A DNA stretch of 11,500 bases from Kiritimatiellia bacterium (GTDB taxonomy: Bacteria > Verrucomicrobiota > Kiritimatiellia > RFP12 > UBA1067), in assembly GCA_017959645.1 (NCBI GenBank), contig JAGDAE010000289.1, positions 1-11,500 on the forward strand, in the 5' to 3' direction. Shown piece after piece: positions 1 to 7,049 of this stretch. The notes below the pieces were generated by a model. That model saw nothing but the letters and a program-made list of their open reading frames with translations, had not been told where the DNA came from and did not search any database. Position 1 is the first letter of the stretch, and each line of letters begins with the position of its first letter. Made by a program: the position numbers and the translations under genes.

Positions 1-1
1 C

Positions 2-1318
2 ACTCCGGACGGCTATGTCGCGCCGCGGGAGCCGGCGGTGGCCGAAAAACTCGAGTGGTTCAAAGACCAGAAACTCGGGCTGATGATGCATTTCGGGCTA
101 TATTCGCAGCTCGGAATCTACGAATCGTGGCCGCTGTCGGACGAAGACGAAAGCTGGTCGCGCGAACAGGTCGATTGGACGGACGACGGCGAGTTTCTCA
201 AGGCGCAGTATTGGGGTCTCGCGAAAAGTTTCAATCCAGTCAGGTTCGAGCCGGAGAAGTGGGCGGACGTCGCCGCGCGAAACGGATTCCGCTATGTGAC
301 GCTGACGACAAAGCACCATGACGGATTCTGCATGTTCGATTCGAAGCATTCCGACTTCAAGATCACGAACACGAATCTATGCCCGTTCGCGATCAATCCG
401 CGCGCCGACGTCGTGAAACACGTATTCGAGGCGTTTCGGGCGAGGGGGCTCGGAATCTCGGCGTATTTCTCGAAACCCGACTGGCACCATCCCGACTACT
501 GGGACGATTGCGGCCTAGGCCGGCGCGTCGGGCGCTGGCCGACATACGATCCGCTTGCCGATCCCGCGCGCTGGAACCGTTTTCGCGAATTTACGAAAAA
601 CCAGATTCTCGAACTCGTGCGCGACTACGGTCCGCTCGACATGATATGGCTCGACGGCGGTCAGGTCCAGCCGCGCTACAACATGGACATACGCATCGAG
701 GAGATAATAGCCGAGGCGCGCGAGACGACCCCCGGGCTTATCGCGGTCGACCGTTCGGCCGGCGGGCCCTGCGAGAATGTCATAACCCCGGAAAAGGAGG
801 TTCCCCCGCAGGTTCTCGACGTGCCGTGGGAGAGCTGCATACCGATGGGCGGAGGATTTTCGTACCGTTACGACGACAAGTTCAAATCGCCGCGCGAGCT
901 CGTGCATCTGCTGATGGACGTAATATCCAAGGGGGGCAATCTCGCGCTCAACGTCGCGCCCGGTCCCGATGGACGCATTCCAGCGCCCGCGATCGAGAGC
1001 CTTGACGGGTTGGGCGCCTGGCTGCGCGCGAACGGCGAGGCGGTGTATTCGACCCGTCCCGCCGCGCCGTACCGCGTCGGAAACTGGGCCTTCACCGGCC
1101 GCGGAGGGACCGTCTACGCGATCCGGCTCTGGAAGGAAAGCGATGATCGCGATCCCGGCGAGATTCCGCTTGGAGATGCGAAGGCGACGGTCGTGAAAGT
1201 GCGCCATCTGGCGAGCGGAAAGGCGCTCGATTTCGAAACGTCTAGCGGCGGGATAAGGATCAAAGACCCGTTCGCCGCCGACATGTATGCGGACGTCTTT
1301 GCGCTGGAGGCGGAATGA
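2..1318 (+). CDS. Alpha-L-fucosidase, GH29 family (5' end outside window)
   Basis: Exo-alpha-L-fucosidase that removes terminal fucose from glycans by a retaining mechanism. The reading frame is open to the left edge. The residues before the GTG at 38 (TPDGYVAPREPAV) fit the usual run-in to the family motif EKLEWFKDQKLGLMMHFG, so the true start lies upstream and GTG 38 is not the start. Numbering from that GTG: KHHDGFCMFDSK at about 92-103 is the conserved TKHHDGF block, D206 in DMIWLDGG is the expected catalytic nucleophile, and LMDVISKGGNLALNVAP followed by PDGRIP is the classic end of the barrel domain. WLRANGEAVYSTRP then leads into a short beta-sandwich tail. The general acid cannot be assigned by eye. 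A signal peptide, if any, would be outside the window. The stop overlaps the next start as ATGA. Family call is firm; linkage specificity is not. Confidence 0.93.
   Translation, partial: TPDGYVAPREPAVAEKLEWFKDQKLGLMMHFGLYSQLGIYESWPLSDEDESWSREQVDWTDDGEFLKAQYWGLAKSFNPVRFEPEKWADVAARNGFRYVTLTTKHHDGFCMFDSKHSDFKITNTNLCPFAINPRADVVKHVFEAFRARGLGISAYFSKPDWHHPDYWDDCGLGRRVGRWPTYDPLADPARWNRFREFTKNQILELVRDYGPLDMIWLDGGQVQPRYNMDIRIEEIIAEARETTPGLIAVDRSAGGPCENVITPEKEVPPQVLDVPWESCIPMGGGFSYRYDDKFKSPRELVHLLMDVISKGGNLALNVAPGPDGRIPAPAIESLDGLGAWLRANGEAVYSTRPAAPYRVGNWAFTGRGGTVYAIRLWKESDDRDPGEIPLGDAKATVVKVRHLASGKALDFETSSGGIRIKDPFAADMYADVFALEAE
1306..1310 (+). promoter_or_regulatory. Ribosome binding site of the RNase gene
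   Basis: GGAGG lies 4 bases before the ATG at 1315, inside the last codons of the fucosidase gene. It supports the ATG that overlaps the fucosidase stop and therefore a true short N-terminus for the exoribonuclease. Confidence 0.6.
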
Positions 1319-2847
1319 AAAGCGAAGACCGCGAACAGGCGCGTTTCGCGCCACCCGGGAAAACCGCCGCCGGCGACACCGCATCGGTGATGAAATTCTA
1401 CGGTCTTCCCGACGCCTTCCCGGCGAAAGTTCTCGCCGAGGCGAAAAAGGTTGCGAAACTGCCGCCGGGGAATCGTCTCGATCTGAGGAAAAAGTACATC
1501 TTCACCTGCGATCCGGTTTCGGCCAGGGACTACGACGACGCGATTTCGTTCGAGAAAGACCGTCTCGGCCGTCGCGTTCTCGGCGTGCACATCGCCGACG
1601 TTTCGCATTTCGTGCTTCCCGGAGGCGAACTCGACCGCGAGGCCTACAAGCGTTCGACGAGCGTCTATCTCGCAGACCGCGTGGTGCCGATGCTTCCGGA
1701 GACGCTGTCGAACGGAATCTGCTCGCTCGTGCCTGGCGAGGACCGGCTGGCGTTCTCGGTCTTCATGACTTTCGACAAGAACGGGGAGATGGTGAAGCGC
1801 AAGTTCGCAAAATCGGTCATCCGTTCGCAGGCGCGCTTCACCTACGAGCAGGTGATGGCGATAATCGGCGGCAGGAAGCATCCGAAAGCGAAACTGATCC
1901 GCGGTCTCGACGCGCTTGCCCGGCAGTTGCGCGCGGCGCGATTCGCGCAAGGGGCGCTCGACATCGAAATTCCCGAAACCGAGATATTGCTCGATTCCGA
2001 GGGCGAGACGACCGGCGTCGCCGTGCGCCCGTACGACGAATCGCACCAGCTGATCGAAGAGTGCATGGTCGCCGCCAACGAGGCGGTCGCGAAAGAGCTG
2101 TGGACGCGGGGGATCAGAATCGTCGCGCGGCTCCACGAAGCGCCGGATCCGGAGAAGCTCATGACGCTCAAGCGCGAGCTCAGGGGGCTGGGGATCAAGA
2201 CCGGCAATCTCGAGAACCGCGACGTGTTCGCGAAATTCCTCGCTTCGATAAAGAAGCATCCGCTCTATCCCACGCTGGCGACGATGGTGCTGCGTTCGAT
2301 GAAGCGCGCTGTCTACAGTTCATCGGCGATCGGCCATTTCGGGCTTTCAAAACGCTACTACGCCCATTTCACCTCTCCAATCCGCCGATATCCGGATCTG
2401 ACGCTTCACCGGCAGCTCGCCTCGTTTCTCGAAGGCGGATCAGGCAAGGTTCCGCCGAAGCTGCTCGCGAAATGGGCGGAACACGCGACCGAACGCGAGG
2501 AGATTGCCCAGGAGGCCGAACGCGCGCTTTCCGAGATAAAGAAATACCGACTGCTCGAAGAGCGCCTCGCCTCGCGCCAGGCGGTCGAATACGACGCGGT
2601 GATAGTAAAATGCGCGCCGTTCGGATGTTTTGCCGAGCTTTCCGATCTCGCGATCGCCGGTCTTGTCCACATCTCCGCGCTTTCGAGGAAATACGTACGC
2701 TACAACGAGTACGACCAGACTCTTTCCGTACCGGGCGGAAAGGGCTGGAAGGCCGGCGACCGCATGCGGGTCAAAATCGCCGGAATCGACATCCGGGAAC
2801 GCAAATTGGATCTTGTGCCATGTTCGTCCCAGTCGCGCTGCCGCTGA
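1315..2847 (+). CDS. RNase R/RNase II-family 3'-5' exoribonuclease lacking cold-shock domains
   Basis: Processive 3'-5' exoribonuclease of the RNB family, cytoplasmic, expected to degrade mRNA and structured RNA to nucleotides. The RNB domain spans about 60-410. The metal-binding aspartates are D66, D72, D74 and D75 (DPVSARDYDD), the spacing seen in RNase II. Also visible are STSVYLADRVVPMLPETLSN and, at about 349-360, the active-site arginine block YAHFTSPIRRYPD. A C-terminal S1 RNA-binding domain covers about 424-500 (FGCFAEL, GLVHISAL). At 510 residues it is much shorter than RNase R (usually above 700): the two N-terminal cold-shock domains are absent and only a 55-residue lead-in remains. 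The fucosidase gene ends at the start codon, so nothing upstream can supply them. The ATG forms an ATGA overlap with the fucosidase stop, suggesting coupled translation. The gene is rnr-like, but the missing domains make the symbol unsafe. Confidence 0.9.
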   Translation: MKSEDREQARFAPPGKTAAGDTASVMKFYGLPDAFPAKVLAEAKKVAKLPPGNRLDLRKKYIFTCDPVSARDYDDAISFEKDRLGRRVLGVHIADVSHFVLPGGELDREAYKRSTSVYLADRVVPMLPETLSNGICSLVPGEDRLAFSVFMTFDKNGEMVKRKFAKSVIRSQARFTYEQVMAIIGGRKHPKAKLIRGLDALARQLRAARFAQGALDIEIPETEILLDSEGETTGVAVRPYDESHQLIEECMVAANEAVAKELWTRGIRIVARLHEAPDPEKLMTLKRELRGLGIKTGNLENRDVFAKFLASIKKHPLYPTLATMVLRSMKRAVYSSSAIGHFGLSKRYYAHFTSPIRRYPDLTLHRQLASFLEGGSGKVPPKLLAKWAEHATEREEIAQEAERALSEIKKYRLLEERLASRQAVEYDAVIVKCAPFGCFAELSDLAIAGLVHISALSRKYVRYNEYDQTLSVPGGKGWKAGDRMRVKIAGIDIRERKLDLVPCSSQSRCR

Positions 2848-4100
2848 TTTTCGCCGTCTGCAATCTTGCCGACGTGTTTTCGTCCGGCTCCGTCGCGTGG
2901 AAGGAGTCAGCCGTCGATTTCGTCGTCGAACGCGCCGGCGACGGTTTCGCTTTCGCGAGCGAAAAGCGGGATGTGGCGGTATGCATGAAGCGTGGCGCGG
3001 TGTCGTGGAAGGGTTTCGAAGTCTGGGAGGCTCGGGTGTATTTCGGCGACGAGGGCGTCCGGCGCGTGGAGATGTCGCTCTACAACCGCGGAGACGACAA
3101 TGATCCGGACGGGCTCGGCGACAATGCGCTGAAAGATCTGGTCGAACGCGTGTCCAAAGCGGTCGATCCGAAGATAAAGCCGGGCCGCACGGAGCAGACC
3201 GAACTCAAGAGCGGCGGCTCGCAGTACGAGCGAAAATGGGCGAAGACCGATCCGAACGTGGAATTGGCGTGGGGAGTGTCGAAGGGCGGCCCGAAAGAGC
3301 GCAAGGCCGATTTCGTCAGGGTCACGCTCTCGCCGAAATCGTCGAAGCCGAAAGGCGCGACAAAGAGCGTCTCCGGCCAGGCCGCCGCCGCCAAGGTGAA
3401 ATCGAACGTGAGCAAGAATTCCGACGGAGACGTCTGGATCGGCAACGTGCCGATGGTCGACCAGGGCCAGAAGGGCTATTGCGCAGCGGCGTGCGTCGAG
3501 CGGGTTCTGCGGTACTACGGGCACGACATCGACGAGCACGAGATCGCGCAGATGGCCGGAACTTCCGCCAGAGGCGGAACCATGATTTCGGACATGGTCG
3601 AAACCGTGAAGACGGTCGGTTCGAAGTGCCGGCTCGGGTTCCAGAGCGTGGTTTCGATGAGCGCGAGCATGGACGATCTCGAGAAGGAGATCGAGATGTA
3701 CAACAAGGCGGCGAAAAGCGAAAAGGAGCGCGAGCTGCGGCTGGGCGAGTTCATGCGCGGGAACACGGTTCTCGTCGGCGAGATCTACGCCGCCATGAAA
3801 CCCAAGGTGATCAAGAAAATGCGCGTCAAGGACGCGCGGTTCAAAAAGTTCCTGACCGGCGTAAAAACCCAGATCGACAAGGGAATTCCGCTTTTCTGGG
3901 GGGTCACGCTCGGAATCTTCCCCGAGCCGGGGCTGCCGCAGACGATCGGCGGGCACATACGCCTGATCGTCGGCTACAACCAGAAGACGAAAGAGATACT
4001 GTATACCGATTCCTGGGGCGCCGGACACGAACTCAAGCGCATGCCCGAAGACTGGGCGTTCGCGATAACGCACGATGCGTTTTTCCTCAAACCGCTGTAG
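2820..4100 (+). CDS. Putative exported C39-like cysteine peptidase with unknown N-terminal region
   Basis: Papain-fold peptidase of the C39-like (Peptidase_C39_2) type, 426 residues. The ATG at 2820 is 28 bases inside the RNase gene. It is chosen because it opens with a hydrophobic stretch (VPVALPLIFAVC) that resembles a signal peptide, although no basic residue precedes it and there is no good ribosome binding site, so the start is the least sure part. Residues about 25-200 match no family I recognise; they contain a Lys/Ser-rich linker near 155-200. The peptidase domain runs from about 204 to the end: Q215 (oxyanion hole) and C221 in DQGQKGYCAAAC, six residues apart as in papain, then H379 in GGHIRLIVGYN and D397 in YTDSWG. 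All expected catalytic residues are present. Family members process or cleave peptides, often outside the cytoplasm; the target here is unknown. No ABC transporter lies next to it, which argues against a bacteriocin-processing C39 role. Confidence 0.8.
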   Translation: MFVPVALPLIFAVCNLADVFSSGSVAWKESAVDFVVERAGDGFAFASEKRDVAVCMKRGAVSWKGFEVWEARVYFGDEGVRRVEMSLYNRGDDNDPDGLGDNALKDLVERVSKAVDPKIKPGRTEQTELKSGGSQYERKWAKTDPNVELAWGVSKGGPKERKADFVRVTLSPKSSKPKGATKSVSGQAAAAKVKSNVSKNSDGDVWIGNVPMVDQGQKGYCAAACVERVLRYYGHDIDEHEIAQMAGTSARGGTMISDMVETVKTVGSKCRLGFQSVVSMSASMDDLEKEIEMYNKAAKSEKERELRLGEFMRGNTVLVGEIYAAMKPKVIKKMRVKDARFKKFLTGVKTQIDKGIPLFWGVTLGIFPEPGLPQTIGGHIRLIVGYNQKTKEILYTDSWGAGHELKRMPEDWAFAITHDAFFLKPL

Positions 4101-4110
4101 AAAGAAACGA

Positions 4111-4117
4111 AGGGAGG
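4111..4117 (+). promoter_or_regulatory. Strong ribosome binding site of the sugar kinase gene
   Basis: AGGGAGG lies 7 bases before the ATG at 4125 in the 24-bp gap after the peptidase gene. It is the clearest Shine-Dalgarno in the window and fixes the start at 4125 rather than at the in-frame ATG six codons later. It suggests that this gene is translated independently of its neighbour. Confidence 0.75.
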
Positions 4118-4124
4118 CTCGAAC

Positions 4125-5237
4125 ATGGAACTGACGGTTCTGATGAATAAATTCGACGTCGAGGGGCGGCTTGTCGCCCTGCAGCCGTTCGGAAGCGGAA
4201 ACATCAACGACACGTACCTCGCGATATACCGCAACACGTTCACCGAAAACCAGGTCATCCTGCAGCGAGTGAACGGCAAGGTGTTCCCCAAGCCGAAGGT
4301 CATCATGGGCAACATGCACGAGGTCACCCGCCATTGCCACGCGAAGCTCGAAGCTGACGCCAAAGCCGGACGCGACGACCGCGTATGGCAGATGCCGCGC
4401 ATCGTCAAGACCAAAAGCGGCAAGGATTTCGCGACCGACGAAAACGGCGACACTTGGCGCGTAATAACCCGCATAATGTCCGCCCACGCCTTCGACGTCG
4501 CGCAGGGGCCGGAACACGCGATGGAATGCGGATCTGCGCTCGGGCATTTCCATTATCTCATCAGCGATCTTCCGCAGGGAAGCATCAAAAATCCGCTGCC
4601 GGGGTTCCACGTCACCAGCGGCTATCTAGCCGCATACGACAAGACTCTTTCGACGCCGCGGGCGAAAAAACTGCTGAAATCGTCCATGGAGGCGATGCGC
4701 ATGGCGAAATTCGTCGCCGAGCGGCGCTCGCTCGCCGTCTCGCTCGAGAAGGCGGAGGAGCGCGGAGAGCTGAAAAAGCGCATGTTCCACGGCGATCCGA
4801 AGGTGAACAACATCATGATCGACGATGTCACCGGCAAAGGCACCGCGATGATCGACCTCGATACCGTCTCGCCCGGGCTCGTCCACATGGATTTCGGCGA
4901 CGCCCTGCGTTCGATCTGCAATCCCGCCGGCGAAGAAGAGGCGAATCTCGCCAAGGTCGTGTTCGACGAGAATCTGGCGACGGCCTTCTGCAAGGGCTAT
5001 ATGCGCGAGGCCGGCGCGTTCCTCACCGCAGCCGACCGCGCCTACATGTACGATTCCATCCGTCTGCTTCCGTTCGAACTCGGTTTGAGATTTTTCCAGG
5101 ATTATCTTGCCGGCGACGTGTACTTTAAGACCAAGACGCCGGAACAGAATCTCAACCGCGCCCGCGTGCAGTTCCGGCTGTGCGAATCGATCGAATCGAG
5201 GGAGAGGTCGATCCGCGGCGCGCTCAAGAAGCTGTGA
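4125..5237 (+). CDS. nahK: NahK-like N-acetylhexosamine 1-kinase (APH-fold phosphotransferase)
   Basis: Predicted cytoplasmic kinase that phosphorylates C1 of GlcNAc or GalNAc, as the bifidobacterial NahK does in the lacto-N-biose/galacto-N-biose pathway. The 370 residues are close to the 359 of that enzyme and align along the whole length: GSGNINDTYL near the start (NahK: GDGHINTTYL), VILQRVN (YILQQMN), WRVITRI, LGHFH, then the Brenner motif HGDPKVNNIM at 222-231 with catalytic D224 and N229. Further matches are IDLDTVSPG with metal-binding D244/D246, DFGDALR, GLRFFQDYLAGDVYF and KTPEQNLNRAR. The comparison is from memory, so identity is not quantified. Its presence a few genes from a fucosidase fits host-glycan use. 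Other sugar or choline-like substrates of the APH superfamily remain possible. The stop overlaps the next gene's GTG as GTGA. Confidence 0.82.
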   Translation: MELTVLMNKFDVEGRLVALQPFGSGNINDTYLAIYRNTFTENQVILQRVNGKVFPKPKVIMGNMHEVTRHCHAKLEADAKAGRDDRVWQMPRIVKTKSGKDFATDENGDTWRVITRIMSAHAFDVAQGPEHAMECGSALGHFHYLISDLPQGSIKNPLPGFHVTSGYLAAYDKTLSTPRAKKLLKSSMEAMRMAKFVAERRSLAVSLEKAEERGELKKRMFHGDPKVNNIMIDDVTGKGTAMIDLDTVSPGLVHMDFGDALRSICNPAGEEEANLAKVVFDENLATAFCKGYMREAGAFLTAADRAYMYDSIRLLPFELGLRFFQDYLAGDVYFKTKTPEQNLNRARVQFRLCESIESRERSIRGALKKL

Positions 5238-5815
5238 AGCTCGTTGAGATTTTCGAGTCTCTCCAGGGCGAGGGCAGATGGAGCGGGCGCCCGGCGGTGT
5301 TCATCCGCTTCGCCGGTTGCAATCTCGCGTGCCCGTGGTGCGACACCGACCGGACGGAGCGCTTCGAGGCGACGCCGGAGGAGATTGCCGCCGAAGCGGA
5401 CGGCTATCGCGCGAAAAGCGCGATCCTGACCGGGGGCGAGCCGACTTTGCAGGAAGAGATGCCCGAGCTGATCGCCGCGCTCAAGCGGCGCGGCTTCTGG
5501 ATTGCGGTCGAGACCAATGGAACCTCCGCGCCGGACTGGCTGCAGTTCGTCGACCATGTCGCGTGTTCGCCAAAGGCGGAATTCCCCGGTTCTGTCAGGC
5601 TCGATCGTGCCGACGAGGTCAGGGTGGTCGCGTCCTCCGAAGACGTTCTCGGCTTCTGCCGCGAGATCCGCGCAAAGATCGCCGCCGCCGACTATTACGT
5701 CTCGCCGTGCGAACGCGGCGGAGAGATGGATTTCGCGACGGCCAAGAGCGTCCTTTCCGGACTGGACGGATGGTCGCTTTCCGTGCAGCTCCACAAACTG
5801 CTCGGTTTCCGCTGA
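5234..5815 (+). CDS. queE: 7-carboxy-7-deazaguanine synthase (QueE), radical SAM
   Basis: Radical-SAM enzyme that contracts the ring of 6-carboxytetrahydropterin to 7-carboxy-7-deazaguanine, a step to preQ0 and the tRNA base queuosine. From the GTG at 5234 it is 193 residues and starts MKLVEIFESLQGEG, exactly where family members start; the ATG at 5180 would add 18 non-matching residues inside the kinase gene. C29, C33 and C36 in CNLACPWC form the CX3CX2C motif for the 4Fe-4S cluster. TGGEPTLQ is the SAM-binding GGE motif. VETNGT, CSPKAEF and VQLHKLLGFR are further QueE hallmarks, the last being the usual C-terminal QxHK block. It is at the short end for the family. No queC, queD or queF lies in the window. 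The GTG overlaps the kinase stop (GTGA), and no clear ribosome binding site is seen, so coupled translation is likely. Confidence 0.93.
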   Translation: MKLVEIFESLQGEGRWSGRPAVFIRFAGCNLACPWCDTDRTERFEATPEEIAAEADGYRAKSAILTGGEPTLQEEMPELIAALKRRGFWIAVETNGTSAPDWLQFVDHVACSPKAEFPGSVRLDRADEVRVVASSEDVLGFCREIRAKIAAADYYVSPCERGGEMDFATAKSVLSGLDGWSLSVQLHKLLGFR

Positions 5816-5816
5816 T

Positions 5817-5833
5817 CCGGGCCGGCGGCCGGG
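5817..5833 (+). terminator. GC-rich hairpin after queE, possible terminator without a T-tract
   Basis: Arms 5817-5823 and 5827-5833 pair except for one G-G mismatch around a 3-base loop, starting two bases after the queE stop. No run of T follows, so this is not a canonical intrinsic terminator. It could slow polymerase, protect the 3' end of the upstream mRNA, or work with Rho. It sits just before a promoter, which is where an operon end would be expected. Confidence 0.3.
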
Positions 5834-5863
5834 CGCTGCGGCGAACCCACAGAGGCCGCGAAA

Positions 5864-5874
5864 TATGATATAAT
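5864..5874 (+). promoter_or_regulatory. Extended -10 promoter for the flavodiiron protein gene
   Basis: TATGATATAAT matches the extended -10 consensus TRTGnTATAAT at every fixed position and stands out in GC-rich DNA. TATAAT is 5869-5874. The -35 region about 17 bases upstream (near 5846-5851, CCCACA) matches TTGACA at only three positions, which an extended -10 can tolerate. The expected transcription start is 5881-5882, at or one base before the ATG, giving a leaderless mRNA. It lies in the only intergenic gap above 30 bases between complete genes in the window. Confidence 0.65.
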
Positions 5875-5881
5875 ATCCGGC

Positions 5882-7048
5882 ATGAAAATAGCAGACGATA
5901 TCGTTTACGTCGGGGTGGACGACCACGACATCGACCTCTTCGAAGGCCAGTATGTCGTGCCTCTCGGCATGGCCTACAATTCCTATCTCGTTCTGGACGA
6001 AAAAAAACTGGTGTTCGACACGGTCGACTCGCGTTTCGGCGACGAATGGCTGGCCAACGTGAAGAATGCGGCCGGCGGCACGAAGATCGACTATCTGGTC
6101 GTGCAGCACATGGAGCCGGACCATTCCGCGAACGTGGCGCGGTTTCTGGACGCGTACCCCGAGGCGAAGGTTGTCGCTTCCGCCCAGGCGTTCGCAATGA
6201 TGAAGGCGTTCTTCGGCAACGACTGGCCCGATCGCCGCGTCGTTGCGAAAGAAGGAGATTCGCTCTCGACCGGAAAGCACGAGTTCAAGTTCGTCTCCGC
6301 GCCGATGGTGCATTGGCCGGAAGTGATCGTCACCTACGATGCGACGGCGAAGATTCTCTTTTCGGCGGACGGCTTCGGCAAGTTCGGCGCAAACGACGTC
6401 GAGGATCCGGAGGGGTGGGATTGCGAAGCGCGCCGCTACTACATCGGAATCGTCGGCAAGTACGGTCCGCAGGTCCAGGCGCTTCTCAAAAAGGCGTCGG
6501 CGCTCGACATAAAGACGATCTGCCCGCTGCACGGTCCGGTGCTTTCGACGCCGGACGAAATCGCGCATGTCGTGAAGCAGTATTCGACGTGGTCCTCCTA
6601 CGAGGTGGAGTCGCCCGGGGTGTGCATCGCCTACACGTCGGTCTACGGCCATACCAAAGAAGCGGCGCTCAAACTGGCGGAGATGCTCAAGTCGCGCGGC
6701 TGCCCAAAGGTCGCGGTGAGCGATCTCGCGCGCGACGACCAGCCGGAGGCGGTCGAGGACGCCTTCCGCTACGGAAAGCTCGTTCTGGCGACCACCACGT
6801 ACAATGGCGACATCTTTCCGTGGATGCGCCATTTCGTTTGGCATCTCGTCGAGCGCAACTACCAGAAGCGCACGATCGGCATCATCGAGAACGGTTCGTG
6901 GGCGCCTTCGGCGGCGAAGACGATAAAGGCGATGTTCGCGAACTCGAAGGATATCGCTTTCTGCGAGAACGTCGTGACGATCCGTTCCGCGCTGGACGGA
7001 ACAAGCGAAGCGAAACTTTCGGCGCTGGCCGACGAGCTGATGAAGTAA
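5882..7048 (+). CDS. Class A flavodiiron protein (oxygen/NO reductase)
   Basis: Cytoplasmic flavodiiron protein (FprA/rubredoxin:oxygen oxidoreductase type) that reduces O2 to water or NO to N2O and protects anaerobes. Its 388 residues hold both core domains and no C-terminal rubredoxin extension (class A). The metallo-beta-lactamase-like diiron domain covers about 1-245, with all metal ligands visible: H76, E78, D80 and H81 (HMEPDH), H144, D163 and H217 (PLHGPV). The flavodoxin domain covers about 247-388, with the FMN phosphate loop YTSVYGHTKEAA at 251-262, TTTYNGDIFPWM near 305-315 and ENGSWAP near 336-342. Electrons would come from a rubredoxin or similar carrier, none of which is encoded nearby. 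There is no Shine-Dalgarno before the ATG; the perfect -10 ends 7 bases upstream, so a leaderless start is likely. It begins a second gene block and is followed after one base by an aminotransferase. O2 and NO preference cannot be told apart by sequence reading. Confidence 0.95.
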   Translation: MKIADDIVYVGVDDHDIDLFEGQYVVPLGMAYNSYLVLDEKKLVFDTVDSRFGDEWLANVKNAAGGTKIDYLVVQHMEPDHSANVARFLDAYPEAKVVASAQAFAMMKAFFGNDWPDRRVVAKEGDSLSTGKHEFKFVSAPMVHWPEVIVTYDATAKILFSADGFGKFGANDVEDPEGWDCEARRYYIGIVGKYGPQVQALLKKASALDIKTICPLHGPVLSTPDEIAHVVKQYSTWSSYEVESPGVCIAYTSVYGHTKEAALKLAEMLKSRGCPKVAVSDLARDDQPEAVEDAFRYGKLVLATTTYNGDIFPWMRHFVWHLVERNYQKRTIGIIENGSWAPSAAKTIKAMFANSKDIAFCENVVTIRSALDGTSEAKLSALADELMK

Positions 7049-7049
7049 G

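Noticed and set aside
1287..2819. Long open frame upstream of, and in frame with, the C39-like peptidase gene
   Set aside because: It is arginine-rich and low in recognisable motifs, and lies fully opposite the codon pattern of the RNase gene, which has clear catalytic motifs in another frame. Only the part from 2820 is coding.
2820..4100. Bacteriocin maturation or type I secretion system
   Set aside because: The C39-like domain stands alone, with no ABC transporter, membrane-fusion protein or small precursor peptide with a double-glycine leader nearby.
2907..4610. 567-codon minus-strand open frame across the peptidase and kinase genes
   Set aside because: It crosses the boundary of two well-supported + strand genes and its translation has no familiar domain.
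5180..5233. Upstream ATG start for queE
   Set aside because: It would add 18 residues read inside the kinase gene that do not resemble QueE; conserved sequence starts right at the GTG at 5234.
4125..5237. Aminoglycoside resistance gene
   Set aside because: It shares the APH fold and HGDxxxxN motif, but the conserved blocks along the protein match NahK-type sugar kinases rather than aminoglycoside kinases.
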